Shown: in pieces, positions 50,050 to 62,000 of the stretch
Layout of the letters: every line of letters begins with the position of its first letter
Numbering within the stretch: the stretch's first letter is position 1
DNA from: Neckera pumila
Taxonomy: Eukaryota > Streptophyta > Bryopsida > Hypnales > Neckeraceae
Direction: 5' to 3'
DNA length: 64,000 bases
Assembly: GCA_963969595.1 (NCBI GenBank)
Contig: OZ018408.1
Location: 48,733,022-48,797,021 of the forward strand
Translations under genes and position numbers: made by a program
Notes under the pieces: model-generated
Databases searched by the model: none
Seen by the model: the letters and a program-made list of their open reading frames with translations, nothing else
Told to the model about the DNA's origin: nothing

Positions 50050-52081
50050 CTAACTAAACATCCCATCCCGCAAGCCCAAAAGTAATTCCATTTGCTGATC
50101 ATAAAATTCCTTGGTAAGCTTCAGCTGTTGTTTTCGTTCCTGTAGGAAACGCTCGACCCAATATTCAGGACACCTGCAGGAATTTGCCAGTCATATGTTA
50201 GGCGATCACTTGGTCAAAAGATGAATGATCAACCTCTCAAATGCATTGTGTGCAGGTATTGATTCCTTGATCAAGACACTCTACACACAAAATAAAGAAA
50301 AAGGAGTACATAAGCAATACGAAGTTGTATGATGTCACAAACGTGAGCTGCTTCACGACAACGTGTAAAATGAAGTAGCCTACCTGTTCTTTATCAAAGA
50401 AGAAAGCTCCTTCAATTTCACTGCGTCAGCATAAACTCCAACCTGCAGACATAGCCAAGGTGAGATCCAGAGAATTGAACCACAGTATTTGCAAGCGGTA
50501 ACAAAGAATTAAAAAGACTGGTTGGTTCCCACTAGGTTAATACCAACAAACTGCGAGCCCACAAGCAGATAAGGAAGCAATAAGAACATGCAAAACACAA
50601 CCAAATGTACCTGGCGGCAAACGGCGCACTGTGCATCGCAGCGAGCTGCCTTGGGACCTTCATGTCCCAACACATTAGCAGCAGTACATGCGCAATTGTT
50701 GCAGAATAAATGCCCACATCCTAAGGCTACTGGATCGAACAGTGTATCCTGTAATGACAGCGATTCATATGAGGTTCTAGTAAAAAAGTGTCGCATGAAC
50801 CGAAAGAGATAGAACTCACAAATTCAGACATGGATGAAGCAAAAGTAGACCGAAAGTTAAGTACCAGGCATATGGCACATGAAAGGTCGAAGTCCAGATT
50901 TGCAGAATCCACCAAAGTGCAGGTGAGGGTCGGCGATGAGCTTTCAAAGTCGCAAGAAAATTCCCCAATCAATTCCGACTCTGACATGGAATGATCCGTA
51001 CCATTGGCAAGGTTCAGGTGCAGCGCTCCCAATTCCACCAAATACGGTGACTTCAAGAGCTCACCACGCATGGCCATTAAACGACTCTTCAATATACCAC
51101 CTTCTCTCGATCTGTGAACCTGCACATAAAGAAAATTCTCAATGCAAAAAACAATTTCCGCATTCCTATATTAACTGCAACGTCCATAAACTTCGTTTGA
51201 AGCCAATCGGACGTAGAGTACTTTATAATTCAACACCGATAATCTCTTACTCAAACCATCCCCCCATGCCTCACAGAATGCGAATACCGAAAATGTATCC
51301 AACGAATACCTTGTCGTATTTCTTCAGAATTTTCCGAACAGCGATTGCATTCATTGATGCGTAGCTGATGAGGAGCTGACCCTCCTGAATCATAGCTTCG
51401 CGATTATTACGTTTCCGTCCCAAAAAGTACTTTCGCAATCCTGTTGCCATGTGCAACTTCACTAATTGCTCTGCACGGGTATTGAAGCATCCCACCACTT
51501 CCGACAGCTCCTCCATAAGCTCCCCAAAGAACTTCGCATCGCAACCTGCAGACCGTGAGCATCTCATGAGGTGTGCAGGTATAAAACTTAAAGCTCATTC
51601 AAGACCCTTACCATATGACGGGAACTCAATATAACAATGAAATCAAAAGGTTCGTTTCCACTGCAGCCTCAGTGCCCATCAGTATCTATGAGCATATGAA
51701 CATCAAGCACACAGGAGATCTTGGCAGACATACTATCATGTTCTTGGGTCCATGGGTATACCACATACCAGGGCATGACGTTGGGCATGCGCCACTCATT
51801 AAGAGAGAAACAGGCGACCGTTTTCTATGCTTCTTCTTCGTCAGAATGGATGACTTGGCCTTCAAGCCTGCCGTTTCGTAAGCTCGTGAATCCCCAGAGC
51901 AAGATAGCGATGACGACGTGGACATTTTAACGTCACCGTCACCGCCAGTAGTAGAGGCGTCAAGCATTGTACATTTCTTCAACACTTTCTTCAACTTCTT
52001 GAACTTCACGTAAGAACAGCCTGCCAGTTGCACGCTGGCTTCCTTCTCAATGAACTCAGTGTACGTCTTGCCGAACTTCAT
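50050..52081 (-). CDS. NLA: SPX-RING E3 ubiquitin ligase, NLA/BAH1-like
   Basis: In angiosperms NLA ubiquitinates phosphate and nitrate transporters at the plasma membrane; here the role is inferred from the fold. Seven exons (high to low): 52081-51769, 51545-51310, 51119-50865, 50748-50611, 50442-50384, 50278-50234, 50173-50050, all GT-AG, joining to 1170 nt and 389 residues without a break. The SPX domain starts MKFGKTYTEFIEKEA, has the Lys-rich inositol-pyrophosphate helix (YVKFKKLKKVLKKC) and its second half ends RKILKKYDK at about residue 180. A C3HC4 RING follows at about 262-313 (CAIC, CGHLFCNNC, CAVC). The tail CPEYW...ERKQQLKLTKEF matches the family. Length agrees with angiosperm NLA (about 330-390). 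An overlapping upstream ATG lies 16 nt before the chosen start, which is preferred because it gives the canonical SPX N-terminus. Confidence 0.95.
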
Positions 52082-52097
52082 GCTTGTTCACTTGCAT
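52056..52097 (-). promoter_or_regulatory. Overlapping upstream ORF at the NLA-like start
   Basis: An ATG at 52097-52095 opens a 13-codon frame that runs through the main start codon (52081) out of frame and ends at TGA within the coding region. If the leader is unspliced here, initiation at this ATG would bypass the SPX-RING start and lower its translation. Seen in sequence; function inferred. Confidence 0.5.
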
Positions 52098-53290
52098 TAA
52101 CCAACAACTTTGAATCACTTATATCACCAGTCCGCTTCACTCCGAAATGGGTTGAACCAAGATTCTATCCCAAACATCAACCTCTAATGAGAGACTGGCG
52201 TGCTTCTGTCGTTCAACACAAACAATATACTTCTCAAGTGAGGGCCTCCAAGTCTCCAAGTCTCCAAGTTACATCAACTCTCCCCCCCAAAAGGAAGGTT
52301 CACGACACTGCTTCGAACACCAATAAAATTTCCTATAAACCTTGATTTGAATGCGTAACACCTCCGGTCCTGAAATGAACCGAGCGTGAAGACCGATGAT
52401 CGAAACATACCCAGAATTGGAATCCCCAAAGTTTAAAAAGGCCTCAATACACCTCAACGAACACTTAAAACCCAGCAACAACAACAAAAAGATCGGTAAT
52501 CACCACAAAAACAATCCGAGTCCTCAGCAACAACCTCCACAGCAAAACGACACCGAGCGAATGGACACCACGAAACGTCGAAGAAGGCTTTCGAAGCTTC
52601 GAGAAGGCTACAAACAAGGAGGACTGGAGGAGGGGGTGCGTGATGGAGGAGGAGGTCAGGAGGAGCGACGAGCGACCGACCGACTGACTGACTGCACGGG
52701 ACTCCAGAGGTGCTTCGAAACTCCTTTGCCTCCACCGCCAAAGTCGCAAATGAATCTTCTCCGCAATACGACAGTTCCGCTCCTTCCGCAACGCAATTTA
52801 AGCAATTACTTCATGTTTTCATTAAATTGTACTCCGTACTAATTAATCAACCAACTGAAAATGGAAGTGAAGCAGAATTCTATTTTGGCAATGAGGCAAG
52901 AGTTCGTGGATTCGTTGCTCCCACTTGAGTAATTAAAGCGTTTGCATAAAAACTATGAGAGGTGTTCGGCGGATGTGGCGGATTTTTCAAAGAAACCGGG
53001 CGAAATGGGCATGATCCATCAGAAGAAACGAGAGTTCCGCACTTGTGGGGTTTGAGCAATATCGAAGTGGGTTTCAGTTGCTGGCTCTGGGGACCTTGAC
53101 TGCATTCAGAATTGGAGCAGGAGGGTCCGCAGACAACGTGAACATGAAGCAAAGGATCAATTAGGGTTTGGGGAATCCAAGTTATCGCCTTCTTGTACAG
53201 TGAGAGATGCGTCAGGTGTCTGACGTGTTTCCACTGCGGCTTTCCCTCGTGGCGCTTGACCCCTGTCTTCTCCGTCAACTCCATTAATTA
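52098..53290 (-). promoter_or_regulatory. Leader and promoter region of the NLA-like gene
   Basis: Less AT-rich than the flanks, with CT/GA-rich and (GACC/GACT)n-like stretches at about 52660-52700. A 134-codon minus frame at 52880-53284 has no recognisable domain. Its position upstream of the same-strand gene makes leader or promoter sequence more likely than a separate gene. Confidence 0.4.
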
Positions 53291-54137
53291 ATTTACACCT
53301 TTGTGTACAATTTTCTTAGACTGAAGATTCGAAAGTCTTTGTGGAATGGGTGACCTTACATAATTAGAACACTTGCAAGCACCTTTGCGATTACATCTTT
53401 CTTTTGCTTTATGTACATCTAATGTTTGAGCTCTATATTTTTTCCAAAATGAACATGGACATCCATATTGATAGTCTACCAACAGCTTTTGATCTATTGG
53501 ACTTAGCAAACAAAGGTTAGTTTTGGGTGGATTGAATAAAAGGGCTATTAGATAAAATCTATAATAGTCAAGATCCATAACTAACTAGTTTCATAGAAAA
53601 CAAGATCCACAATTGCTTACTAGACAACAAATCAGATCCATTGTAGATATTAAGGAACGTGTCAAATAATATTTCAATCTATAAAAGATCCATAGTTGAT
53701 GCAAGAGATCTATTGTAGATAAGAACCGTTGAAAGAGTAAACATAAAAAAATGCTATCAAAGACTGAAAATGATAGGAGACCAAGAGAGAGCAATTGGCA
53801 CAATAATATGACAAGTTGTCCTTGATCGAACAACTTGTTGCGTCTTATTCATGTCCCATTCCAACCACCATCATCATTTTATAGCATTTGGATGAGATTG
53901 AAAATATGTAGAATAATAATGAAGGATTCATTTCCATGGTTGATGAGATCTATTGCAGATAAGAAACATTTAGATAAAAAAAAATAAAAAATTGCCAAAG
54001 GTTGAGTAAAAGACACAAGACCAAGAGAAAGCAATAGGCTCAATTACATGAAAAGTTGTCTTTGATCCCATTCAACTTGTGCATAGATGCACCTACTGTG
54101 AACACTAGACAAACACCAAAGTAGGCATGGAAACACC
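53291..54137. other. Gene-free stretch
   Basis: AT-rich. It contains a loose internal duplication: the GACCAAGAGA-AGCAAT...ACAAGTTGTC block at about 53779-53835 recurs at 54012-54070. No gene. Confidence 0.45.
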
Positions 54138-54141
54138 TTAA

Positions 54142-55335
54142 ATCTGCTTGCATGTTTTCACCAAAAATATTCTAAAATTGTCATATCTAGTACAAGTACC
54201 AAATTTTAGGAAAATAATATTTTGGACACAAGTAACTGTACTTTCTTGTAGCATGCTTGTTTGAAAAGGTGTGGAAACAATTTTAGAAATTTCCACCGAA
54301 TGGATTGCAAGATATTAGTGTTTGAATTAACAAAAATAAATTTTGTGGCCTTGTGATAAAAACATGAAATTGCACTTTACAAGGTCACATTTGTATGAAA
54401 AAATGTCCAAAATGGTGGTTATCCTTTGGATTCATTTTTCAAGGCAAGTTGGCTACATGTTTGAAAATTTTAAGATCATTTAGAATTGTACAATATATAG
54501 GAAAAAAATAATAAGTAGAAAGAAGTAGAGAATGATTCAAAATACAAAATTGTTATAAATTTAGTTATGAAACTGAAAAATGCCAATTCCAATGTTTTCA
54601 TATTATAATAAACAATCTACATCCTATGGTTTTATTTTTTTCAAAAAATATTGATAATTGAGTTACATAAGAGACTTCAAAGTTTATGCTAGAGAAGGGA
54701 TTCCAAGAATACATGCAAACTAAAACTCCTCATAAGTTTCATCTCATTAAATGGGAGGGTTGCTATTATATGAGCATAGGAGTGAGAGCCCATGAGCCTA
54801 GAATAATACACACCTATGTTATAGATATATATACTATAGAAACCATCTATGATTACATGGTACATATATTACCATTATCCATATTATAAGTGTTTATGAT
54901 ACATACACCTTCTATAGTGTGTAGTATCTATATTATAGGTACCTATATTGTAGGCTCAATGCTCACAAGCTTGCATTCTTGGGCTCACATACTAGCACCA
55001 TTGCATTAAATGGTGGTTATCCTTTGGATTCATCACAATAGAATGATTTTAAGCTTTCACGTATATATAATCTAAAAAAACAATTTCAAATTTTTGTTTA
55101 TGAAAAGAGTGATTTTTCTAATTTGCCCAGACTGCCCAACCAAGAAAAAAAAGGACATATCTTACAATAAGTTTTAAATCATGCAGTCAAAAGTTAAGAA
55201 AATTGTTGGGCCTTAAGGAAAAATCTCATCTTCATAGTGTGTGAAAATTTCAGAGAAGAAATATAAAAATTCCATTTGTAGTGAGCTACCCAGAATTGCT
55301 ATGTTACCAAAAAATGCAACTTGGTATTTTGAGGA
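54142..55335. mobile_element. TTAA-flanked element, copy N, carrying a MITE
   Basis: A 'GTTTTCACCAAAA' subfamily copy with TTAA at 54138-54141 and 55336-55339. It is interrupted by the element at 54755-55004; without it the length is about 935 bp, the same as copy D. This is the only family member right of the gene island. Confidence 0.75.
54755..55004. mobile_element. Mutator-like MITE with 9-bp duplication
   Basis: A 250-bp insertion flanked by the direct 9-mer ATTAAATGG (54746-54754, 55005-55013), the duplication length of Mutator-like elements. Imperfect inverted ends: GGTTGCTATTATATGAGC versus GGTGCTAGTATGTGAGCCC. Other family copies read 'CATCTCATTAA..AAATGGAATG' here uninterrupted, which confirms the insertion. 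Confidence 0.8.
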
Positions 55336-55339
55336 TTAA

Positions 55340-58300
55340 TGTAGTATAACTATAAAGAGAGCGGAATTGGGATTCAAAAGGCCGTGGTGAACTGACCCCG
55401 TGCTTGTCTATAATTTTACTACTGCAGAAAATGCTAAAAAAATAAAATTTCCAACCCTGATAAAATTTGCAAATTTTGAATTCATATTTGCAATTAGAAA
55501 CCTCCAAATTAGTTAGGTAAAATGTACAAAATAATTTAATCAAGCAAAAAATAGGGAGTCTTTTTTTTACATGCACCTCTCAAATGACTATGAGACGACA
55601 ATTTGCATTTCAGTTTCAATTAGTATTCAAGGCAAACAATCAAATCCTCCATGCCCCTAGCAATTTTAGAGTTTGTATGAATTCAAGCAACTCAAGTGGG
55701 CTTTTGGTGATGAGAGAGAGAGTTTGGAATCTATTTAAAACCTCTTCTTGTAGCAATCCGTGACTGAGTCAATGCCATTTGACAAAGCTCAATCCGTGCT
55801 ATCCAATGGATACTACCTTCACATTGAAATGTGTCTCCGAAGAGATTCTAGTTGCACCTTTGAGATAGTCAACCATAGAATTATAAAAAGAACAACTCTA
55901 TGAAAACATTGCAATAGGAATTAAACTAAATCCAAAATCCTTATCCATTAAGTACTTCTACACAATAAAATACCTAATCTTTCTAGCTTTCCTATTTAGC
56001 ATTGGCTAGGGTCAACATTGAGCTTCTATCAAGAGGCACCAGTGAGAAATACACCCAAAGTCAATGAGGAGATGAGAAAAACTGAAAGATCTTCACTGCA
56101 ATTCCATGGTGTTCTTTCAACTTTTGCCTAGAATGATGCAAGCAATAAAAGGAAAATACGGTTGCATCCAAAATCTAGAATCCCTAAGTACACACTACAA
56201 TACCTAAGCAAAGACGGACATTGTATGGCAGTTGGAGGACTAAACGATAAGGCAATTGAAAGGCAGGTCCTTGTTCAAGGTGGGCAGATGTCCAATTTCT
56301 TAAGAGGCTCTTGTCTTGTCCAATCTCCTTTCTCCCAAAAACTCAAAATTTGCATTCACAGATTTCAAAATCAACAACTTTGCACGTTTTGCATTGTGTG
56401 ATTGAATTTATATTTATTTGCGGTTTTTCTCATGTCATTTTTGCCATTTGTTGCGCCTACAGTTCTAATTTTTTCCAAATTTAGAAAATGAACAAATTGC
56501 CACAAATCAAGATTGCAAGGGCATTGTATACTAATAATGTACGCTATTTTTCCATTCTCGAATGCCATGCTCTCAATGAACATTGTATGCACCACAAGAA
56601 TTTTGCAAAACAATTTTTGCCTCTGCCCACACTTCTAACTTCAAAGACCCTTGTATTTCACAAAATCCTTGCCATTAATGCAGCAATTTCCCCTGTTGTG
56701 AGCATAGCCATCCTTTTGCCAACAACGTCGTCTACCTCCACTAATTCATCCACCCCAATCATGCTCTTGCTGTTTGTAAGTTTGACGTCTTTCCAATTTC
56801 ATTGGCTTAGGCTCCAAGGCGTGGATGAGTCCATAATAAACAGTGAACTCCCAATTTGTCACTCGAAACTCACTATTTTTTTTTTTTGTTTCTTGCAAGA
56901 TTGAGTGTACTTTTAGTTACAAAAAGCCTCCCAAAGAGTATAAGACCAAAATATATATGTCACATGCCAATATAGCATTTGGTCCCTTATTAGTCAATTG
57001 CCCTCAACTAAATCCAGTTCTTGTTTGTAATAGGTATACAACCAAGATTTCACATGATTAAAAGGATTTTTAATGAATAGGGCTAGAATCGCCAAATCTA
57101 TGGTGTATGTGACATCTTAGGAATAGAGTTGGTCTAAGGGAATACCAGTGAAGCCATATGTCCATTCTCACAAATAAATTTCATTTTCCCCATTTTATCG
57201 ACAAAATAGCAGAAATCCCAATTGTTAGGCCTGCAAGAAATACAACCTCAAGATGGACACCTGAGAGGAATATAGGGATGTAGTGTGTTGTTCTTGGGTA
57301 GAAATCGCATTTGGAGATTAACAACGAGATTGGTATGCCAAGATTCTCCCTTACACAAAAGATTCCCTAATTACCAATTTTAAAAGGAAAAAATAAGATT
57401 TGATTTTCTTATGACTTCTGTGCAAAGTAAAAATATGAGCTTGCACATCCTTTGTGGAATTCCATGAGAGATTCTATATAGATTTGGGATTTTCTGATTT
57501 ACAGAAAATGCCCTTTCGAACGGGCAACCGCCAAAACTTACGATGGGAAATTCTTATAAATTACCCAAGTTGTAGTAGAATCTCACTAAAAACATTCTAG
57601 CTTATTTTATGCTAATAAGATGCTTCAACAAATTTCAAGACATTTTGATAGCCAGAAGTGCCCAAATCGGCGAGATTCTCCGACAATTGCCAGTTTTGAA
57701 GAAACCGGTGGAATTGATTGGCATCCTAGGAGCACACAGAATTGGAATGAGGTTAAAGTTGGATCTTTTCTTACTCCCTTATATCTTCTAAAGAACTTAG
57801 TTACTTTTCTCATAAAAGTCAAACTCCAAGATCTGGATTTTTATCCTTTTTTGGTGTTCAGTTAGCGCTAAATATTATTGAGTTTTTGACGTCAAATTAG
57901 GGGATATAAGGACCTTGGGACTAAAAATGGCCTTCTAAAGCCAATGGTGCAATCCGTTTGTGATTTGGAGTTGTATTCCAAAAGTTAGAAGTTTGGTTCA
58001 GCGTAGAAATAAAAAATTAAAAGATTAAGATGAAAATCTTAAGAGATAGGTTTACTACTAGGAAAAAAAAGGGAGATGAGCACCCTTAGAAATGTATATA
58101 AAAGGCTCACTTTACTCTCACAAACACCTCTTGGACCATTATTTTACTCTTCTAAAACACATTGGTCCATTTGTTTGGACTTTTTGGCCGTTTAGAGCCA
58201 AAGTTGCAAATGTGTGTGTTTTAGGAGCATTTTAAGCTTTGTTGTTGTTACTTTTGAAGCTCTCTTTCAAGGACATTGGAATCCCTTCAAAATTTGTCTT

Positions 58301-58560
58301 TACTTTCATGTCTTGGATTTATAATACTAACTTAATCAATTGTTGAAGAGTCTTGAGACTTTTTACTAACCTTTGTACAAATCCTAAAAGAACCCCCCTC
58401 CGTACCTTGGCGATGCCACCTAGGGGGGCCTCTAGTGTTTTTGTTTGAGTACATTAGATCCTTATCTATCTCCACTAACGGGTGTTCGTATTTAAGAAAC
58501 GTACTAACCAAGTGATACTAACAAACAAACCAATTTAGATTATTGTCTTAAGTTCTTGTA
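55340..58560. other. Long gene-free stretch
   Basis: Several 60-138 codon frames (for example + 56488-56904) lack domains, splice support or coding composition. No element with recognisable ends was found. CCCTTTCGAACGGGC at about 57509-57523 is a small isolated palindrome. Confidence 0.45.
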
Positions 58561-58795
58561 ATACCGAAAATACGGCAAAGCTTTGACTCCCCAAGGTCTT
58601 AGAGTTCTTAGTATTTTGGTGAAAACCAAAAATACGGCAAAGCTTTGATTTCCCAAGGTCTTAGAGTTTTTTAATATTTTGATGAAAACCAAAAATATGA
58701 CAAAGCTTTGACTTCCTAAGGTCTAAGAGCTCTTAGTATTTTGGTGAAATCTAAAAATACGGTGAAGCTTTGACTTCCCTAGTTTTCACCAAAAA
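58561..58795. repeat. About 80-bp tandem repeat, nearly four copies
   Basis: Unit contains AATACGGCAAAGCTTTGACT, then CCCAAGGTCTTAGAG, then TTAGTATTTTGGTGAAAACC. Copies differ by a few substitutions. Confidence 0.9.
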
Positions 58796-58928
58796 TCCAA
58801 ATTAACATGAGAACCGGTTGATATTGCTAAGAGGCTAGAATCCTTAAGCACCTAATTAGAGCACTTGTGTTTTTTTAAGTCCAGAGAGATCCCAATTGAT
58901 CACCTACAAAAAACACGAACCAAACAAA

Positions 58929-61510
58929 CCAGTACACTAAAAATGATATTTAGTGTAGTATGACATTTAGTGTTTTACCCCCCTACCAGCCACAACACTA
59001 AATCTGAATTGTAGCGGATTTAGTGTTGTACTGGACTTCAATGCGCCGCCTCCGCTCCTGTCGTCTCCTTCCCTGGCCTTCCCTGGATTGTCACCTTTCT
59101 TTATGTTTTGAGACTCCTTCCCTGGCCACCCTTGGATTCACTCTCTGCTCCGAGCCTCTCTTCCCCGATTTCCGAGAGCCCTCTCCGCTCCACGTCTTTG
59201 CTACACGATCTGCAAATGGCGTGATTTTTTTTGAGGGGGAGGGGGGTTTATACTCCGTCGCAAGGCAAGAACTCCGAGTTTCAAAACTCCCGCTTCCGCG
59301 CCCGATTGAGTCCAACGCTGTAGCTCGCCTGCGCCTGCTTGACCTGGACTGGAGCTTCTCATCGGCACTTGATTGGAACTTTTGACTGAACTGAAAGCTT
59401 CTGACCAGCTTTTGACTTGACTGAAGGCCACCTGCTCACGACATTTTTTGGATCCCGACTCAGCTCCACCTACTCACGTCACTTTCCCCACCAACTCAGG
59501 TCAACTCAGCTCAAATTCTCCACCAACTGCGATTGACCCTACTAAGTCATTCGGCCTCCACTTATGTCTGTCGACCTTTTTTTTTTTTTTTTACTTCCAC
59601 CCCTTTGGTAATCTGACACTTCGATTTGCAAATTGAGAATTTACCTTTGCCATGTTCAGGATTTGTCATGGCTGCCCTAAATCCGCCAGCAACTTCTACA
59701 CCTCGTTGCTTGCAACAAGTTTCCACAATTGTTGTCCGCAAGTGTGTCATCACCTGGATGGTTCAGGACGAAGTTGCCCGTGGTCTCCAAGGGCTTTTTG
59801 TCCGCACAATCAACACCTTTCAAGAGCATTTTTGAGCGCAGAAGAGTGCCAACCTCATCCGAGCTTCTTGTTGGTGGGCTCAACATCAACAATTTTGCAA
59901 TGAAGGAGAGGTTGACATCCCATCTCCACCAATTTCATGCAGTAGGAGCCGAATGAGAGGGCTGAAACAACTCCACACAAAGGCAGCTCCAAGTCGTGGT
60001 GCCAAGTGATCTGAATGGGTACTTTGGATCTACCCTAAACTCCTTAATGCTTTTGACCGATTTAGAAAAGCCGGAGTAAAATTCTCATCCAAATTGCTCA
60101 TTGAGTTAGCCTTGACTATCTTGCTAGATCCTACCTCTCCATATCTAGCCCAGTCTTGTGATCCCAAGGACAATGTCCTACTCACATCAAAGTTGACCCC
60201 AAGTTGGGTTCAACAATTTATGCATGTGCACAACATTGTGTTGTTGTCACAACGAGGACGTTTGACTTGTAGTCCTGATAAGGAACTACAAATCGAAATG
60301 GCCACAGCTTACCATCTCGGTGTGCTGCATAGGGGATTTAAAATAGGTATTTTAGATGAAAATCTAATGGAGAATGTTGACGAAACACATTTTGTCGTGA
60401 ATTTGGACAATGGTCGAACGTTGGGATTTAGAGGGGATACGAGTGTTAAATACGTCGAAGTAGTTTCCGGTGGAGACTCTATGACCATGGTCGTTAGAAT
60501 CTCCGGGGGCCGTCGATCAATGATTGAAGCCCCCATGCTCATTTTTACCAATTCTAGCAGCAATTATCCTATTCGAGGCTTGGAAGACAATATTCCAGGG
60601 GTATGCTACAGGACCAGGCCTAAGGGCTAGATGGATCAAGCCCTTTTTGTATAATACTTTGGTAAACTCCGAGCCTTCCAACCCGATGTTCATGGCCGGA
60701 CAAAAGTCATTTGGGTTGACAATTGTACCGCCCATAACATCTCCCCAACGTTAACGGTTGTTTTGGAAACAAAATAGGCCAGTCTTAGGTATTTATCATC
60801 GTGTTCTACACACTTATGCCAACCAGCAGACACATTCATCATCTCCAAAGTCAAGGACGTTTGGACCAAGCAATGGGAAGCGAAGAAGGTTGAGCTCATT
60901 GCAACCAATGCTTGGCAAAACACTGCTCGGGCTGATGGGCAATGGTCAGGAAAACTCACAAATCTGGGAAAAAGATTTTTCCTACAACTGGCTGCGGATA
61001 GCGTTGAGGATGTGAATAGAGAGGTAGATTGTCATAATATGTCATATGCTAGGAAAGCTATGATTAGATCAGGTATGTCTTTGGGTGTTGATGGCACTTG
61101 GAGTATCAATCAACTCTTTCCACCTTTGCATGAAATTATAGCCAAGCATCAACCATACTTCCAGGGCCAACAAATTCCAGCCTAAGTATGAAATTTGTAT
61201 TTTCTTATTACATCTAAATATTAAGTTGTTTTTCCTTATTTGATGTTCAAAGACTTCCTTCATTACAAATGTTTTCCACATTCTCTACTCCTTCCATCAT
61301 TTTACTTGTCTTCAATCTTTTCCTTTGCAAGTTCATTTTTTTAACGTGTTCTAACACTAAATGTAAACCTTTTCGGATTTCAGATTTACCATAGAGCATA
61401 TTTAGTGTTAGAAATTAGATTTAGTGTTCCTTGCTTATGATATTTAGTGTCAAGGTTCGTAATTAGTGTTGCCAACACGCCAACACTAAATATCATTTTT
61501 AGTGTACTGG
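58929..61510 (+). mobile_element. Pogo-like DDE transposon with perfect 28-bp inverted ends
   Basis: The same 28 bp (CCAGTACACTAAAAATGATA, then TTTAGTGT) stand at 58929-58956 and, inverted, at 61483-61510 with no mismatch, and enclose the transposase frame 59668-61185. Read more strictly, a CACTAAAAATG... element is flanked by TA (58933-58934, 61505-61506), the duplication of the pogo/Tc1 group, inside the palindrome CCAG-TA-CTGG. About ten copies of TTTAGTGT or its inverse crowd the 110 bp inside the left end and 160 bp inside the right end; these are likely transposase-binding sites. Confidence 0.88.
59668..61185 (+). pseudogene. DD36D transposase with five nonsense codons
   Basis: One frame of 505 codons runs from ATG 59668 to TAA 61183 without an indel. 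It is closed by five in-frame stops at 59833 (TGA), 60007 (TGA), 60628 (TAG), 60652 (TAA) and 60775 (TAG). The N-terminus (VVRKCVITWMVQDE, then SANLIRASCWW) is the DNA-binding region. The core has NVDETHFVVNLDNGRTLGF (Asp about 238), WVDNCTAHN (Asp 351) and HLCQPADTF (Asp 388). The two last Asp are separated by 36 residues. Context motifs such as VVSGGDSMTMVVRISGGR and DNIPGVCYRTRPKG mark a subgroup of DDE_1 proteins that I associate mainly with oomycetes and some fungi (from memory, unverified). Each stop can be explained by one C-to-T or G-to-A change. The residue preceding MDQALF should be Trp. Confidence 0.85.
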
Positions 61511-62000
61511 ACCGGCCAAAAAACACGAGCAAAAAATCAGACCAATTGCTGGATCAACGAGCACCCCGAGGCTTCCCACCATGGAACACACCACCGAGGG
61601 TCCAGCTAACCAAGCGTCGCCACGCAACCGCCAACAGGGCAAAGCCGACCCACAGAGGGTTTTGGTGAATCGGAAGCCGCCACGTGGCAATATCAGGGGG
61701 CTTGCAGGGGTCCGTCAGCGAACTGAGTGTTGTGGCCGACCTAGATCTGTGGCCAAATTGGGGTGCTGTGGCCGAACTGAGGTTGCTTTTTTGGTGAAAG
61801 TTCTCTCAAATTTTTGGGAGAAAAAACTACAATTGTCATATTTCAAACATCAAACAACTAAAATTGTGTCTATTGGCATTGATTGAAAACATTCATAAAA
61901 AAATAGCAAATAAAAGTAGGAATTAGTGAAAAGAGTAGAAGGCTAGGAACCTCTTAATTGGCAACGTTTCTATTGCCAAGGAAGAATTCAAAATCCATAG
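61511..62000. other. Unassigned GC-richer patch
   Basis: 61530-61780 is GC-richer, with open frames on both strands but no domain. AAAAAACACGARC occurs just outside both edges of the transposon (58908-58920 and 61516-61528), possibly by chance. Confidence 0.35.

Noticed and set aside
52880..53284. 134-codon minus frame upstream of the NLA-like gene considered as a separate gene
   Set aside because: No domain, no splice signals, and the position fits promoter/leader sequence of the gene on the same strand.
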